A stretch of DNA of 64,000 nucleotides, from assembly GCA_050730855.1 (NCBI GenBank), contig JBOHNU010000002.1, positions 72,490 through 136,489 of the forward strand, given 5' to 3'. The stretch comes from DASRJJ01 sp050730855 (lineage in GTDB: Bacteria > Patescibacteriota > Saccharimonadia > Saccharimonadales > UBA4665). The notes beneath the pieces are model-generated. The model was not told where the DNA came from. It was given only the letters and a program-made list of their open reading frames with translations, and did not search any database. This document shows positions 1 through 10,571 of the stretch, piece by piece. Position 1 is the first letter of the stretch. Every line of letters starts with the position of its first letter. The position numbers and the translations under genes are program-made.

Positions 1-150
1 CCGCAGTACCCGGGTTTTGGATTTGAAAGCCATGTGGGCTACGCTACACCGGCGCACCGGCGTGCGCTGCGCGAACTTGGCGCCACCAACATTCACCGGA
101 TTAACTTTAGGCAGGTAAGGGAGGCTGTGGCCGCAAGTGACAAACGTTGA
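1..150 (+). CDS. rnhB: Ribonuclease HII, C-terminal end (partial)
   Basis: The frame is open from the first base and stops with TGA at 148-150. The visible residues include YPGFGFESHVGYATPAH, then RRAL and IHRINF, which match the C-terminal Gly-Tyr-Gly-Thr/HR region and the 'HR.SF' end of RNase HII. This enzyme cleaves RNA in RNA/DNA hybrids and at single ribonucleotides in DNA. Its 3' end overlaps the next gene by 14 bases, and rnhB followed by yraN is a common bacterial order. The catalytic acidic residues lie upstream of the window. Confidence 0.8.
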   Translation, partial: PQYPGFGFESHVGYATPAHRRALRELGATNIHRINFRQVREAVAASDKR

Positions 151-478
151 CGCCGGCCGGCGTGCCGAGGAAGCAGCGGCGCTGTTTTTAGAACGCAAAG
201 GCTGCCGGATTTTGCAGCGCAATTGGCGCACTCGCTACTGCGAGATCGACATAGTTGCCAGCCGGGACGACACGGTGTACCTGTGCGAGGTAAAGTACCG
301 CTTGCGTGCCACCCAGGGAACCGGGCTGGAGTACATTACGCCTAAGAAGTTGGCGCGGATGCGCTTTGCCGCCGAACTATGGGTGCAGGCCAACGGCTGG
401 CAAGGCGCGTACGAGCTGTGCGCGATAGAGGTGTCCGGCTCGCAGTTCCAAATAACCGGTGTCGTGAGAGACTTATAG
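137..478 (+). CDS. YraN family (UPF0102) endonuclease-like protein
   Basis: A 113-residue protein starting at GTG 137, inside the end of rnhB. It has the family pattern: an N-terminal helix (GRRAEEAAALFLERKG), then CEIDIVA and LCEVKYR, which give the E-x-D and E-x-K residues of a PD-(D/E)xK-like nuclease fold, then a helix with PKKLARM. Length fits the usual 110-125 residues. The biochemical role of the family is poorly defined; a DNA-processing role is inferred from the fold and the rnhB neighbour. It ends 14 bases before the convergent aminopeptidase stop. Confidence 0.85.
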   Translation: MTNVDAGRRAEEAAALFLERKGCRILQRNWRTRYCEIDIVASRDDTVYLCEVKYRLRATQGTGLEYITPKKLARMRFAAELWVQANGWQGAYELCAIEVSGSQFQITGVVRDL

Positions 479-492
479 TTTGGGTTGGATTT

Positions 493-3057
493 CTACAAGA
501 AGTACTGCTTAACCGCGGCAACGTCGCGCTGCAGCCAAGCCACGCGGTTCTCGATTTCTTCTATACCCAGTGTGATGCTGCGCTGCAAGGCGGGCAGTTT
601 TTTGAGCGGCTCGAAGAAGGTGCGGTATTCGTCTAGCAACTGAGCGGTGTTAAAGGCGTTCGCCACGTAGCGCGGGAAGTAGTCGAAGCTGTTGTCGCTT
701 GCGAATGTTTTTTCTATCCAATCCCAATGCTCGCGCAGCCAATCCCACGCCAGTTGGCGTGTGTCGCGGTTGCGCAGCAGGTACGCCAGCCAGCGGTCGA
801 CGTCGTGCTGCCGAACTTTTTTACCATCCTTTAACCGGCCTAGCAAGGTTTTTGCCTGGGCTGGGTTTTTTGTGGCGGTCAGCGCGTCCATAATATCGAG
901 CTTTAGCGCGGTGTCGGTGGTGTTTTCGTCCAGATCTAACAGGTAGTCAAATGCGCCGCTGGCTTGCTGGCGGACGGCGGCGCCCAAGATTACGCTGCGC
1001 AGTTCGGACGTTACGGCCGCCGAGTCTTTTTTGTACTCGGCGAATAACTTAAGCGCCTCGGCAACAATTGCCGGATGCTTAGCGTACACGCCAAGGCTGA
1101 TAATTAGCGCGCGCAGCTTGGTGTCTTCCGACGATTCGCCGGGCTTTTCGCGCCAGCCCAGCCGCTTGTGCTGCGCGCCGACAAGCTGCCGCACAAAGGC
1201 GCGCATCGGCTCCTCCAGACTAGGGTCGACATCTATAAAGCGACGCAAGTCCGACAGCGTGAGCGCAATTATGTTCCACACCGGCTCTTCGTCTTCTTGC
1301 TTGTAGTGGTCGAGCAATTGCAGCGTCGCACTGGTGGTTTGCTTGCCGGCGCGGGCAAGCATGGCGCTGTCGTTTAGCAGCGCCAGCCGTTCGGCCGGGT
1401 TCAGCCGTTTTTGAGCCGCTTGCTGGGCGATTGCCTCGGCGTGCTCCGGGTTTACATAATGCACCAGGTAGTGGCCGGTCGCGCCCTGGTTGAGCCGCAC
1501 CCAGCGGCTGTCGGGCAGCTCGGTCTGAAAGTGGTCTGCCTCAAGCAGCGCCGGGACACTCAGCGAATCCGCCAAAAGCGGCACCGGCCAGCGGCGTTCG
1601 GGGTCGGCCTTGGCTGGATCCATTAAAAAGTGAGTTTGCGCGATCGACAGTGACTGGCCATTCTGAGTAACTTCGATAACCGGGTAGCCGCTGCGCTCCA
1701 GCCAGGGCGTCATGATGTGGGCCACATCACTGCCGTTGCTGAGTGCTTGCCACAAGTCGTCGCCGGTGGTGTTACCGTAGGCGTGTTTATCGAAGTACCT
1801 TTTTAGGCCTTTGCGGAACTCCTCTTGGCCCAGGTGCTGCACCAGCATATTGATCAGCCGGCCGCCCTTGGCGTATACAATGGATGGGTCGAAGATGCTG
1901 CCGATTTCGGCCGGATGGCGCACATCGGTTTTGATCGCCTGGACGCCGGCAATGCTGTCGCGCCGCAGCGCGGCCAATCCATCGGCGGCGATGTAGGTGT
2001 TCCAGATGCGCCAGTGCGGATACAGCGCGTCCTCTGCCACAAAGGCCATGACGTTGGCAAAACTTTCGTTTAGCCACAAGTCGTCCCACCAGCGCATGGT
2101 AACCAAATTGCCGAACCACTGGTGCGACAGTTCGTGCAGGATAACTTCGGCCGTGATTTCTTTGCCGCCTTGGGTCGCGGTGTCCGGGTCTGCCAGAAAT
2201 ACAGCCTCGCGGTAGGTAATGAGTCCCCAGTTTTCCATGGCGCCCGATGAAAAATCCGGTATGGCCACGTGGTCGCACTTGGGCAGCGGATAAGGAGTGT
2301 CGAAGTATTCCTCAAAAAAGTCCAGGCCGCGGGCGGCCACCTCCAGTGCGAAGTCCAGTGCCTCGGGGCGGTGTGCCTTGGTCGCCCACACTCTAACGTC
2401 TACGCCGTTCTTTGATTTCGTCTCCTTGCTTTGCAAATCGCCAAACACAAACGCCAGCAGGTAGGTCGGCATCCGCGGGGTTGTTTCGAAGAGCGTATGC
2501 AGTTTATCGCCCTTTGTAGTTTGGGTTTTTGGGGGCATGTTGCCTATAACCGCCTGGCTGGCGGGCGAGATAAGGCTGAGTGCGAACGTGGCTTTGGCTT
2601 CCGGTTCGTCGATACAAGGAAAGGCCTGGCGGGCAAAATGGCTTTCGAACTGCGTGGAGACTACCCGCTTTTGCTCGCCGCCGGCGGTGTAGTCCGAGTA
2701 ATACGCACCCTGCATGCCGGCGCTGATTTTGCTGGCAAACTCCATTTCTACGGTGTAGCTCCCGGGGTACAGCATTTGCGCGGTGTGCAGGCGCAGCTCG
2801 TGCAGCGTGCGGTGGTGGTTAATGCGCGAAACGGTTATCTCTTGGTCGCCCTTTTTGTCGTGGCGGGTAATTTTGGCGCCCAGCACCTTAACGCCGTTCT
2901 GGTGGAAGGTTAGCCGCTGCGACGGCCTCCCGGTCTTTTGGCCGGAAACTACAACCGTTCCGGTGATCTCGAGGGTTTCGGGGTTTGGCTCCAGGGATAG
3001 CTCGTAATGCTTGGGCGCAAAGCTGGCAAAAAGTCGGCGTACACGTTTAGAACCCAC
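493..3057 (-). CDS. M1 family zinc aminopeptidase
   Basis: An 854-residue protein. It shows the substrate-binding GAMEN motif, the zinc site HELSHQWFGN with the downstream glutamate in NESFA, and the catalytic tyrosine region VYAKGGRL, followed by the helical ERAP1-like C-terminal domain. It removes N-terminal residues from peptides. No signal peptide is visible, so a cytoplasmic location is likely. The start chosen is GTG (3055-3057), preceded by a GGAG Shine-Dalgarno seven bases upstream. A structured leader of about 170 bases precedes it. It is monocistronic, convergent with yraN and divergent from nusA. In a host-dependent bacterium it probably recovers amino acids from scavenged peptides (inference). 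Confidence 0.93.
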   Translation of the reverse strand: MGSKRVRRLFASFAPKHYELSLEPNPETLEITGTVVVSGQKTGRPSQRLTFHQNGVKVLGAKITRHDKKGDQEITVSRINHHRTLHELRLHTAQMLYPGSYTVEMEFASKISAGMQGAYYSDYTAGGEQKRVVSTQFESHFARQAFPCIDEPEAKATFALSLISPASQAVIGNMPPKTQTTKGDKLHTLFETTPRMPTYLLAFVFGDLQSKETKSKNGVDVRVWATKAHRPEALDFALEVAARGLDFFEEYFDTPYPLPKCDHVAIPDFSSGAMENWGLITYREAVFLADPDTATQGGKEITAEVILHELSHQWFGNLVTMRWWDDLWLNESFANVMAFVAEDALYPHWRIWNTYIAADGLAALRRDSIAGVQAIKTDVRHPAEIGSIFDPSIVYAKGGRLINMLVQHLGQEEFRKGLKRYFDKHAYGNTTGDDLWQALSNGSDVAHIMTPWLERSGYPVIEVTQNGQSLSIAQTHFLMDPAKADPERRWPVPLLADSLSVPALLEADHFQTELPDSRWVRLNQGATGHYLVHYVNPEHAEAIAQQAAQKRLNPAERLALLNDSAMLARAGKQTTSATLQLLDHYKQEDEEPVWNIIALTLSDLRRFIDVDPSLEEPMRAFVRQLVGAQHKRLGWREKPGESSEDTKLRALIISLGVYAKHPAIVAEALKLFAEYKKDSAAVTSELRSVILGAAVRQQASGAFDYLLDLDENTTDTALKLDIMDALTATKNPAQAKTLLGRLKDGKKVRQHDVDRWLAYLLRNRDTRQLAWDWLREHWDWIEKTFASDNSFDYFPRYVANAFNTAQLLDEYRTFFEPLKKLPALQRSITLGIEEIENRVAWLQRDVAAVKQYFL

Positions 3058-3256
3058 TTCAAATCTCCACTCTGTTAAGAGAAGGCCATGCAGGTGAGTG
3101 CCAGTTGTTAGTTCTTGGGAGGAAGTGTATCTGTAGATACACTGAAGAGCAAAACTGGCAACTGGTGCAGCCAGAATGGTCTGAGGCTGGAGGGGAGGTT
3201 TGAGGTGGGTTCTTACTCATCTGACAATTCTACACGTTGTTGACCATGTACGTCCA
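3058..3256 (-). promoter_or_regulatory. Promoter and structured leader of the M1 aminopeptidase gene
   Basis: On the minus strand a TAGAAT -10 box (plus 3227-3232) has a weak TGGACG -35 (plus 3251-3256). The predicted leader is about 170 nt. It contains a perfect hairpin of 8 bp or more (plus 3125-3142, halves GTGTATCT and AGATACAC), enclosed by the complementary segments GCCAGTT and AACTGGC. A CTCT/AGAG hairpin lies next to the GGAG ribosome site. I do not recognise a known riboswitch class. Confidence 0.45.
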
Positions 3257-3268
3257 CCCTGCTACAAT
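3240..3268 (+). promoter_or_regulatory. nusA promoter
   Basis: TTGACC (3240-3245), 17-base spacer, TACAAT (3263-3268). This is a near-consensus vegetative promoter, and it overlaps the divergent aminopeptidase promoter. Start of transcription is predicted near 3275. Confidence 0.75.
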
Positions 3269-3277
3269 AAGGGTATT

Positions 3278-3303
3278 GGTCGGCCAGCGCGGTCGGCTTT
3301 TTT
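3278..3303 (+). terminator. Terminator-like hairpin in the nusA leader (possible attenuator)
   Basis: Segments 3278-3285 (GGTCGGCC) and 3291-3298 (GGTCGGCT) form a full 8-bp stem in RNA, including G-U pairs. The loop is AGCGC, and six Ts follow immediately (3298-3303). The hairpin begins only a few bases after the predicted start site and lies before the nusA ribosome site (AGAAAGGA). No plus-strand gene upstream needs terminating, so an attenuator role is inferred. Confidence 0.5.
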
Positions 3304-3330
3304 CATGCAAGTAGAAAGGAACCATACAAC

Positions 3331-4503
3331 ATGGAAATGGATTTTAAGCAACTGGCCGCCGCCATAAAGGCGCTAGCCGAAGAGAAAAACTTACCCGAAG
3401 ATAAAGTGCAAGAAGTTGTGGAGCAGGCGCTGGCCGCCGCCTATCGCCGCGACTACGGCGAGCGCGAGCAGGAAGTGCGGGTAACTATGAACCTCAACAC
3501 CGGAGACGTCGACGCCTACGCAAGCAAAGAGGTAGTCGAGACGGTCGGCAACCCCGCCTACGAAATGAGCTTGCAAGAGGCGCAAGTGATGCAAAAGAAC
3601 GCCAAAATCGGCGACATGGTGGAGGTACACGAGAAGGTCAACGACTTCGGCCGCGTAGCCGCTCAAACCGCCAAGCAAGTTATTTTGCAGCGCTTGCGCG
3701 AAGCCGAGCGCGAGGTGGTTATGGAGGAGTTTGAAGACAAGATCGGCACCGTAATTAACGCCATTGTGTCGCGCGTGGAAGGCAATATCGCGCGTGTCGA
3801 TCTCGGCCGCGCCCAAGGCATTATGCCGCGCAGCGAGCAAATCCAGGGCGAACGCTATTACCCCGGCCAGCGCCTCAAAGTCTACCTAAAAGACGTGGAG
3901 CGCGGCCAGCGCGGCCCGCAGCTGATTGTTTCGCGTGGCTGCTCCGAGTTTGTAGAGTGGTTGTTCCGCGCCGAAGTGCCGGAGATGGAAAACGGCGCAG
4001 TCCAAATTAAAGGCATTGCCCGCGAAGGCGGCGTGCGCACCAAACTGGCGGTGATCAGCACCGTGCCCGGCGTTGACCCAGTCGGCACCTTTGTAGGTGG
4101 CCACGGCACACGCGTAAACGCCGTTGTCAGCGAGATTGGCGAGCAAGAAAAAATCGACATCACCGTTTTCAGCGACGACCCAGCAACCTACATTGTTAAC
4201 GCGCTTAGCCCCACCAACGTCAGCAAAGTGATTATCGAAAAAGACTCCAAAAGAGCCAAGGTGTTAGTTCCGGAAGATCAGCTAAGCATCGCCATCGGCC
4301 GCGGCGGCCAAAACGTCCGTCTGGCCAGCAAGCTTACCGGATACGAGCTAGACATCGAGTCCGACAAAGCGCCCGAGGCCAAGCCAGCACCGCAAACCGA
4401 GCAAAAAGAAACCCCGGCCGCCAAGCCAGTGGCGCCAAAGCTCAAGAAGAAGAGCGAATTGGAAAACAGCCTGCTAGAAGCCATAGAAAAACACGGCGAG
4501 TAG
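3331..4503 (+). CDS. nusA: Transcription termination/antitermination factor NusA
   Basis: A 390-residue protein, close to the shorter Gram-positive NusA forms and lacking the extra C-terminal repeats of E. coli. Order: N-terminal RNAP-binding domain (about 1-130), S1 domain (about 135-200, with VSRVEGNIARVDLG), then two KH domains, the second with the GRGGQNVRLA loop. A Lys/Pro/Ala-rich tail makes up the last 50 or so residues. NusA binds RNA polymerase and nascent RNA and modulates pausing and termination. Shine-Dalgarno AGAAAGGA precedes the ATG. The usual rimP and infB neighbours are absent. Its leader carries a terminator-like hairpin, consistent with autoregulation (inference). Confidence 0.95.
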   Translation: MEMDFKQLAAAIKALAEEKNLPEDKVQEVVEQALAAAYRRDYGEREQEVRVTMNLNTGDVDAYASKEVVETVGNPAYEMSLQEAQVMQKNAKIGDMVEVHEKVNDFGRVAAQTAKQVILQRLREAEREVVMEEFEDKIGTVINAIVSRVEGNIARVDLGRAQGIMPRSEQIQGERYYPGQRLKVYLKDVERGQRGPQLIVSRGCSEFVEWLFRAEVPEMENGAVQIKGIAREGGVRTKLAVISTVPGVDPVGTFVGGHGTRVNAVVSEIGEQEKIDITVFSDDPATYIVNALSPTNVSKVIIEKDSKRAKVLVPEDQLSIAIGRGGQNVRLASKLTGYELDIESDKAPEAKPAPQTEQKETPAAKPVAPKLKKKSELENSLLEAIEKHGE

Positions 4504-4528
4504 AGTCGGTTAGTAAGCTTACAAATCT

Positions 4529-4924
4529 GTGTTGCCAGAAGTATTCGGGCGTTCGCTGCTGATTCATCTACAATGGCAAAGCGGCAAGAAGCCAGTAGAG
4601 GCCGAGTGCTTGTTTTACGGACAGACAGAGGACTTTCGCCAACAAGTCGCGGTTATCAGAACTTGCAATAGTAAAGGCGAAAGTCTCAACCTGTATAGCG
4701 GAGCGTGTGACGCGGACGGACGGCGCGGCGTAGTAGGTACCGGCACCGGCGTAATGGGCGAACCCAGACCTGACGTTACTTTAAAGAATGCCGACGGATT
4801 TGAAGCGACAATTTCGCCAGCAGGTGACGTGACAGTAATGTTGGGAAACAGCGCATTGAAGCCCGTTGCCGAAACCTGGCAGATACTTTTCTATACTAAA
4901 GAAGCTGGCACTCTTGACGCTTGA
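4529..4924 (+). CDS. Hypothetical protein between nusA and clpC
   Basis: A 131-residue frame starting at GTG 4529 with no clear Shine-Dalgarno. I do not recognise it. The composition is soluble, with alternating hydrophobic and polar stretches suggesting a beta-rich domain; there is no signal peptide or membrane segment. Its last codons (encoding GTLDA) lie inside the CIRCE operator of clpC, so part of the C-terminus is constrained by the DNA site. The frame reads like real protein, but the missing ribosome site keeps confidence modest. Confidence 0.5.
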   Translation: MLPEVFGRSLLIHLQWQSGKKPVEAECLFYGQTEDFRQQVAVIRTCNSKGESLNLYSGACDADGRRGVVGTGTGVMGEPRPDVTLKNADGFEATISPAGDVTVMLGNSALKPVAETWQILFYTKEAGTLDA

Positions 4925-4933
4925 GTGCTAGCT
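4903..4933 (+). promoter_or_regulatory. CIRCE operator (HrcA site) of clpC
   Basis: Inverted repeat AGCTGGCACTC, nine bases, GAGTGCTAGCT. The arms match over 11 positions with one mismatch. The core GCACTC-N9-GAGTGC is the CIRCE element recognised by the heat-shock repressor HrcA. The nine-base spacer begins with the -35 hexamer, so bound HrcA would block polymerase. hrcA itself is not in the window. Confidence 0.85.
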
Positions 4934-4941
4934 GGTATCAT
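4914..4941 (+). promoter_or_regulatory. clpC promoter, predicted leaderless
   Basis: TTGACG (4914-4919), 16-base spacer, TATCAT (4936-4941). The clpC ATG is at 4948, six bases after the -10 box, and no Shine-Dalgarno is present. The mRNA therefore should start at or next to the ATG. Confidence 0.65.
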
Positions 4942-4947
4942 ATATAT

Positions 4948-7439
<2,492 letters not shown>

Positions 7440-7440
<1 letters not shown>

Positions 7441-8408
7441 TGAGACTTCTTCGCAGGCTTCTACCGTACCTGGTGCTGGTACTGATGATTGCTGGTGGAT
7501 GGTTGTTTTTAGTCAACCGTGACTATTTGCACGACCAAGTAGTTTTACGAGGCTACACGCCCTCTGCCGATATTGCCGTGCTGGCCGCCGACACAGCCAT
7601 GACCGAGTACGGTCAACGCCTGTTTTACGTAAACAAACCGCAGCTGGACGACAAGATCGCCTTTAACGAGGCTTGCCGCGATCTGGGCGAGGAAGCCGCT
7701 GTGCTGGGCTGCTATAAAGGCAACCGCCAGGGCATTCATATTTACGACATCACCGACCCGCGGTTGCACGGCATCGAGCAAGTCACCGCCGCTCACGAAA
7801 TGCTCCACCAGGCCTACGACCGGCTGGACAGTAAAACCCGCGCTAGGATTGGCGCGCTGCTTGAGGATTACTACCGCAGCGGTTTGGCCGACGAGGGCGT
7901 CAAAAGCAAAATGGCCATCTATGAAAAAGACGGCGCAAACTTGGCAAACGAAATGCATTCGATTTTCGGCACCGAAATTAATGAGCTGCCGGTCGAGCTG
8001 GAAGCCTACTACAGCCGGTACTTTACCGATCGGCAGAAGGTGGTCGAGTTCCGCAATCTGTCGAAGGCTGAGTTCGAAAAATACCGCAGCCAAATAGAAA
8101 ACTACGATCGCCGCTTGGAAGAACTACGGCCGCAAATAGACCAAATGGAGCAGCAGCTTAAGGAGGAAGTTGCCGAGCTGCAGGCCGCCAAATCTAAGCT
8201 AGACGCCGACTTGGCCGCCGGCCGAGTGCAGGAGTACAATGCTGGCGTCGCGCCGTACAACGCGCTGGTAGCCCAGTATAACCGCGATCTGGCGGCGCTC
8301 AACCGCAAAATTGAGGAATACAACCGCCTTGTACAGGAGCGTAACGCTCTGTCGGTGCAGGTGAGCGAGCTCAACAAGGCGCTCGACAGTATCCTCACTC
8401 CGCAGTAG
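7440..8408 (+). CDS. Membrane-anchored HExxH protein with coiled coil
   Basis: A 322-residue protein. An N-terminal membrane segment (about residues 6-26) is followed by a region containing AAHEMLHQAYD, which gives an HExxH zinc-protease motif, and an aromatic segment ELEAYYSRYF. The last 120 residues are a long heptad-type coiled coil rich in E, Q, L and N. I do not recognise a named family; a metallopeptidase activity is inferred only from HExxH. Its ATG overlaps the clpC stop by one base, suggesting translational coupling, although a TACACT box at 7425-7430 could also give a separate transcript. The bulk of the protein should lie outside the membrane. Confidence 0.75.
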
Positions 8409-8423
8409 GCCGTACGAAGGTGA

Positions 8424-8436
8424 TACACTAAGTGTC
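8424..8436 (+). promoter_or_regulatory. Extended -10 of radA, predicted leaderless
   Basis: TGA followed by TACACT (8424-8429) fits an extended -10 box. The radA ATG is at 8437, seven bases downstream, with no Shine-Dalgarno. Confidence 0.5.
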
Positions 8437-9786
8437 ATGGTAAAGCGTACCCGATTTATTTGCTCACAATGCGGCGGCACCTCCACGGCGTGGGCCGGCA
8501 AATGCCCGCACTGCGGCGAGTGGAACACTCTGGGCGAGGAGGCGACCATCTCCGCCACCCTGGGCGACGTTGCCGACGGCGGCACAGCACTGCAAGGTCA
8601 GGCCGTCGCCAGCTTGGCTAGCACAGATCAGAAACGCCTGGTTACCAGCCTGAGCGACATAGATGCGGTGCTAGGCGGGGGGTTGGTGCCGGGCAGCGTA
8701 ACCTTGCTTGCCGGCCAGCCGGGCATTGGCAAAAGTACGCTGTTGTTGCAGTTGGCACACGCCGTGGGCAAAACACGCGAAGTTTTGTACGTCAGCGGCG
8801 AGGAGTCGGGACACCAGGTTGGCATGCGGGCGCAACGGCTGGGGGCGGCGGCTTCTGGTCTGCGGCTGGCTACCTCAACAAGCGCCGAGGACATTGCTGC
8901 TACGGTTTTGGAAGGCAAGTACCAGCTGGTGGTCGTGGACTCAATCCAAACCGTAACTGTTAGTTCGGTTAGCTCGGCCTCAGGAAGCGTGTCGCAAATT
9001 ACCAACAGCACGCACATTATTTTGCAGGCCGCCAAGCAAAGCGCAACCGCGGTTGTGCTGGTGGGGCATGTCACCAAGGAGGGAGCTATTGCCGGCCCCA
9101 AAGTGCTGGAGCACGTGGTGGATGTTGTATTGCAGCTCGAGGGTGACCGCTATGGCGGCTTTAAAGTGCTGCGCAGCACAAAAAACCGATTTGGTCCGAC
9201 GTCTGAGGCTGGGATTTTCGAAATGGTCGAGGACGGGTTAAAGCCGGTAGCCAACCCATCGGCCGCCCTGCTTGCCGAGCGGCAGGCAAGCGACGGCTCG
9301 ATAGTACTCGCCACACTGGAGGGTACGAGGCCGCTTTTAGTAGAGGTGCAGGCATTGGTAAACAAAACAAGCTACGGCTACCCCAAGCGCGCCGCCAGCG
9401 GCATCGACCTTAATCGGGTTAATTTGCTGGTGGCGATGCTTGAGCGGCGTACAAAGCTAAATCTGGCCGAGCAAGACATTTATATAAACATAGTTGGCGG
9501 GATAAAATTAACCGAGCCGGCGGCCGACCTTGCCGTCTGCCTGGCCATCGGCTCGGCTGCCAAGGGTTTGCAACTAAAAACTAACGCCGTAGTGTTTGGC
9601 GAGGTAGGTTTAAGCGGTGAGGTACGTCATGTGCCGTTTGCTGACAAGCGCCTGGCCGAGGCTAAAAAATTGGGTTTTACCGGTGCCATCGGCCCGCGCA
9701 CCCAAGGCAGCGGCAAAAAACTGCCAATGCTGCACCAGGTGCCGGATGTGCGCAGTGCACTCAACCAATTCTTAGAGAAGGAGTAA
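8437..9786 (+). CDS. radA: DNA repair protein RadA
   Basis: A 449-residue protein of normal length. It has an N-terminal four-cysteine zinc ribbon (CSQCGG and CPHCGEW), a RecA-like ATPase with Walker A GQPGIGKST, the RadA-specific KNRFG motif, and a Lon-like C-terminal domain. RadA drives branch migration during recombinational repair. The intact zinc ribbon contrasts with the cysteine-free ribosomal proteins and RpoC in this window. It is followed after four bases by the PIN-TRAM gene. Confidence 0.95.
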   Translation: MVKRTRFICSQCGGTSTAWAGKCPHCGEWNTLGEEATISATLGDVADGGTALQGQAVASLASTDQKRLVTSLSDIDAVLGGGLVPGSVTLLAGQPGIGKSTLLLQLAHAVGKTREVLYVSGEESGHQVGMRAQRLGAAASGLRLATSTSAEDIAATVLEGKYQLVVVDSIQTVTVSSVSSASGSVSQITNSTHIILQAAKQSATAVVLVGHVTKEGAIAGPKVLEHVVDVVLQLEGDRYGGFKVLRSTKNRFGPTSEAGIFEMVEDGLKPVANPSAALLAERQASDGSIVLATLEGTRPLLVEVQALVNKTSYGYPKRAASGIDLNRVNLLVAMLERRTKLNLAEQDIYINIVGGIKLTEPAADLAVCLAIGSAAKGLQLKTNAVVFGEVGLSGEVRHVPFADKRLAEAKKLGFTGAIGPRTQGSGKKLPMLHQVPDVRSALNQFLEKE

Positions 9787-9790
9787 CATC

Positions 9791-10570
9791 GTGATAATTA
9801 TTGAACTGGCTATTTTAGCGGGCGTTGTCCTGTTGCTGTTGGGGCAAAACCGTGGCGGGCTGGCTGGCGGCCTCGGCATCCGCAAGCAGCGCAGAATCAT
9901 CCTGGATAGCTGCGCGCTGATTGACGGCCGGATCGCCGAAGTGGTGCGTGCCGGATTTGTGGCTGACCAACTGGTAATTCCGCAGTTTATTTTGAACGAG
10001 CTGCAACTTTTGGCTGACGGTCACGACTCTCACAAGCGCGAGCGAGCGCGCTACGGCCTGGACATTGCCCACGAGCTGCAAGACAGCGCGCCGAGCGTTG
10101 CCGTTGACCGCACGGCTGTGCTGGGCGCGGACAAAACCGACGACAAACTGTTAGTTCTTGCCAGAAAACTCGGCGCAGAGCTGTACACTACTGACTACAA
10201 TCTATCCAAGGTAGCGGCCGTCGAGGGCGTTAAAGTGCTAAACATCAACGAGCTGGCGCAGAGCTTGCGCCCTATAGCCTTGCCAGGCGAAACGCTGGAT
10301 ATCCGCATTTTGCAAAAGGGCAGCAACCGCGACCAAGGCGTCGGCTATCTGGACGACGGAACTATGATAGTTATAGAGGGCGGCGCGCGACTGATTGGCC
10401 AGGTGGCGCCCGTGGTTGTAACGCGGATGCACCAAACTGTGGCGGGCAAGATGGTCTTCGGCCAGGTTAGAAACAAAAAGGTCGCGCAAAGCCCGAGGAA
10501 CGAGGCGGAGACGAAGCTCAGGAAATCGCAACCATCATCCCTGTCGAGAAGAATCCGACAGGGCGCTTAA
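9791..10570 (+). CDS. PIN and TRAM domain protein (YacL-like)
   Basis: A 259-residue protein starting at GTG 9791 with Shine-Dalgarno AGAAGGAG upstream. An N-terminal hydrophobic segment (residues 2-20) is followed by a PIN nuclease domain with acidic residues in LDSCALIDGR, a C-terminal half containing TTDYNLSKVA, then a TRAM-type RNA-binding domain (about 175-235) and a basic tail. The arrangement matches Gram-positive YacL, in shortened form. It is probably a membrane-associated RNase, likely co-transcribed with radA, which is also the usual neighbour of yacL in Firmicutes. Confidence 0.85.
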   Translation: MIIIELAILAGVVLLLLGQNRGGLAGGLGIRKQRRIILDSCALIDGRIAEVVRAGFVADQLVIPQFILNELQLLADGHDSHKRERARYGLDIAHELQDSAPSVAVDRTAVLGADKTDDKLLVLARKLGAELYTTDYNLSKVAAVEGVKVLNINELAQSLRPIALPGETLDIRILQKGSNRDQGVGYLDDGTMIVIEGGARLIGQVAPVVVTRMHQTVAGKMVFGQVRNKKVAQSPRNEAETKLRKSQPSSLSRRIRQGA

Positions 10571-10571
10571 G

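Noticed and set aside
2431..2913. 160-residue plus-strand frame inside the aminopeptidase gene
   Set aside because: Antisense shadow produced by GC-rich codon bias; overlaps the catalytic-domain coding region.
3092..3104. GTGAGTGCCAG in the aminopeptidase leader, resembling a CIRCE half-site
   Set aside because: The matching GCACTC arm is absent at the required spacing.
3246..3262. Minus-strand AGGGTGGAC near 3253-3261, similar to the start of a T-box
   Set aside because: It lies in the predicted promoter spacer, upstream of the transcript start, and the rest of the T-box consensus (ACCGCG) is missing.
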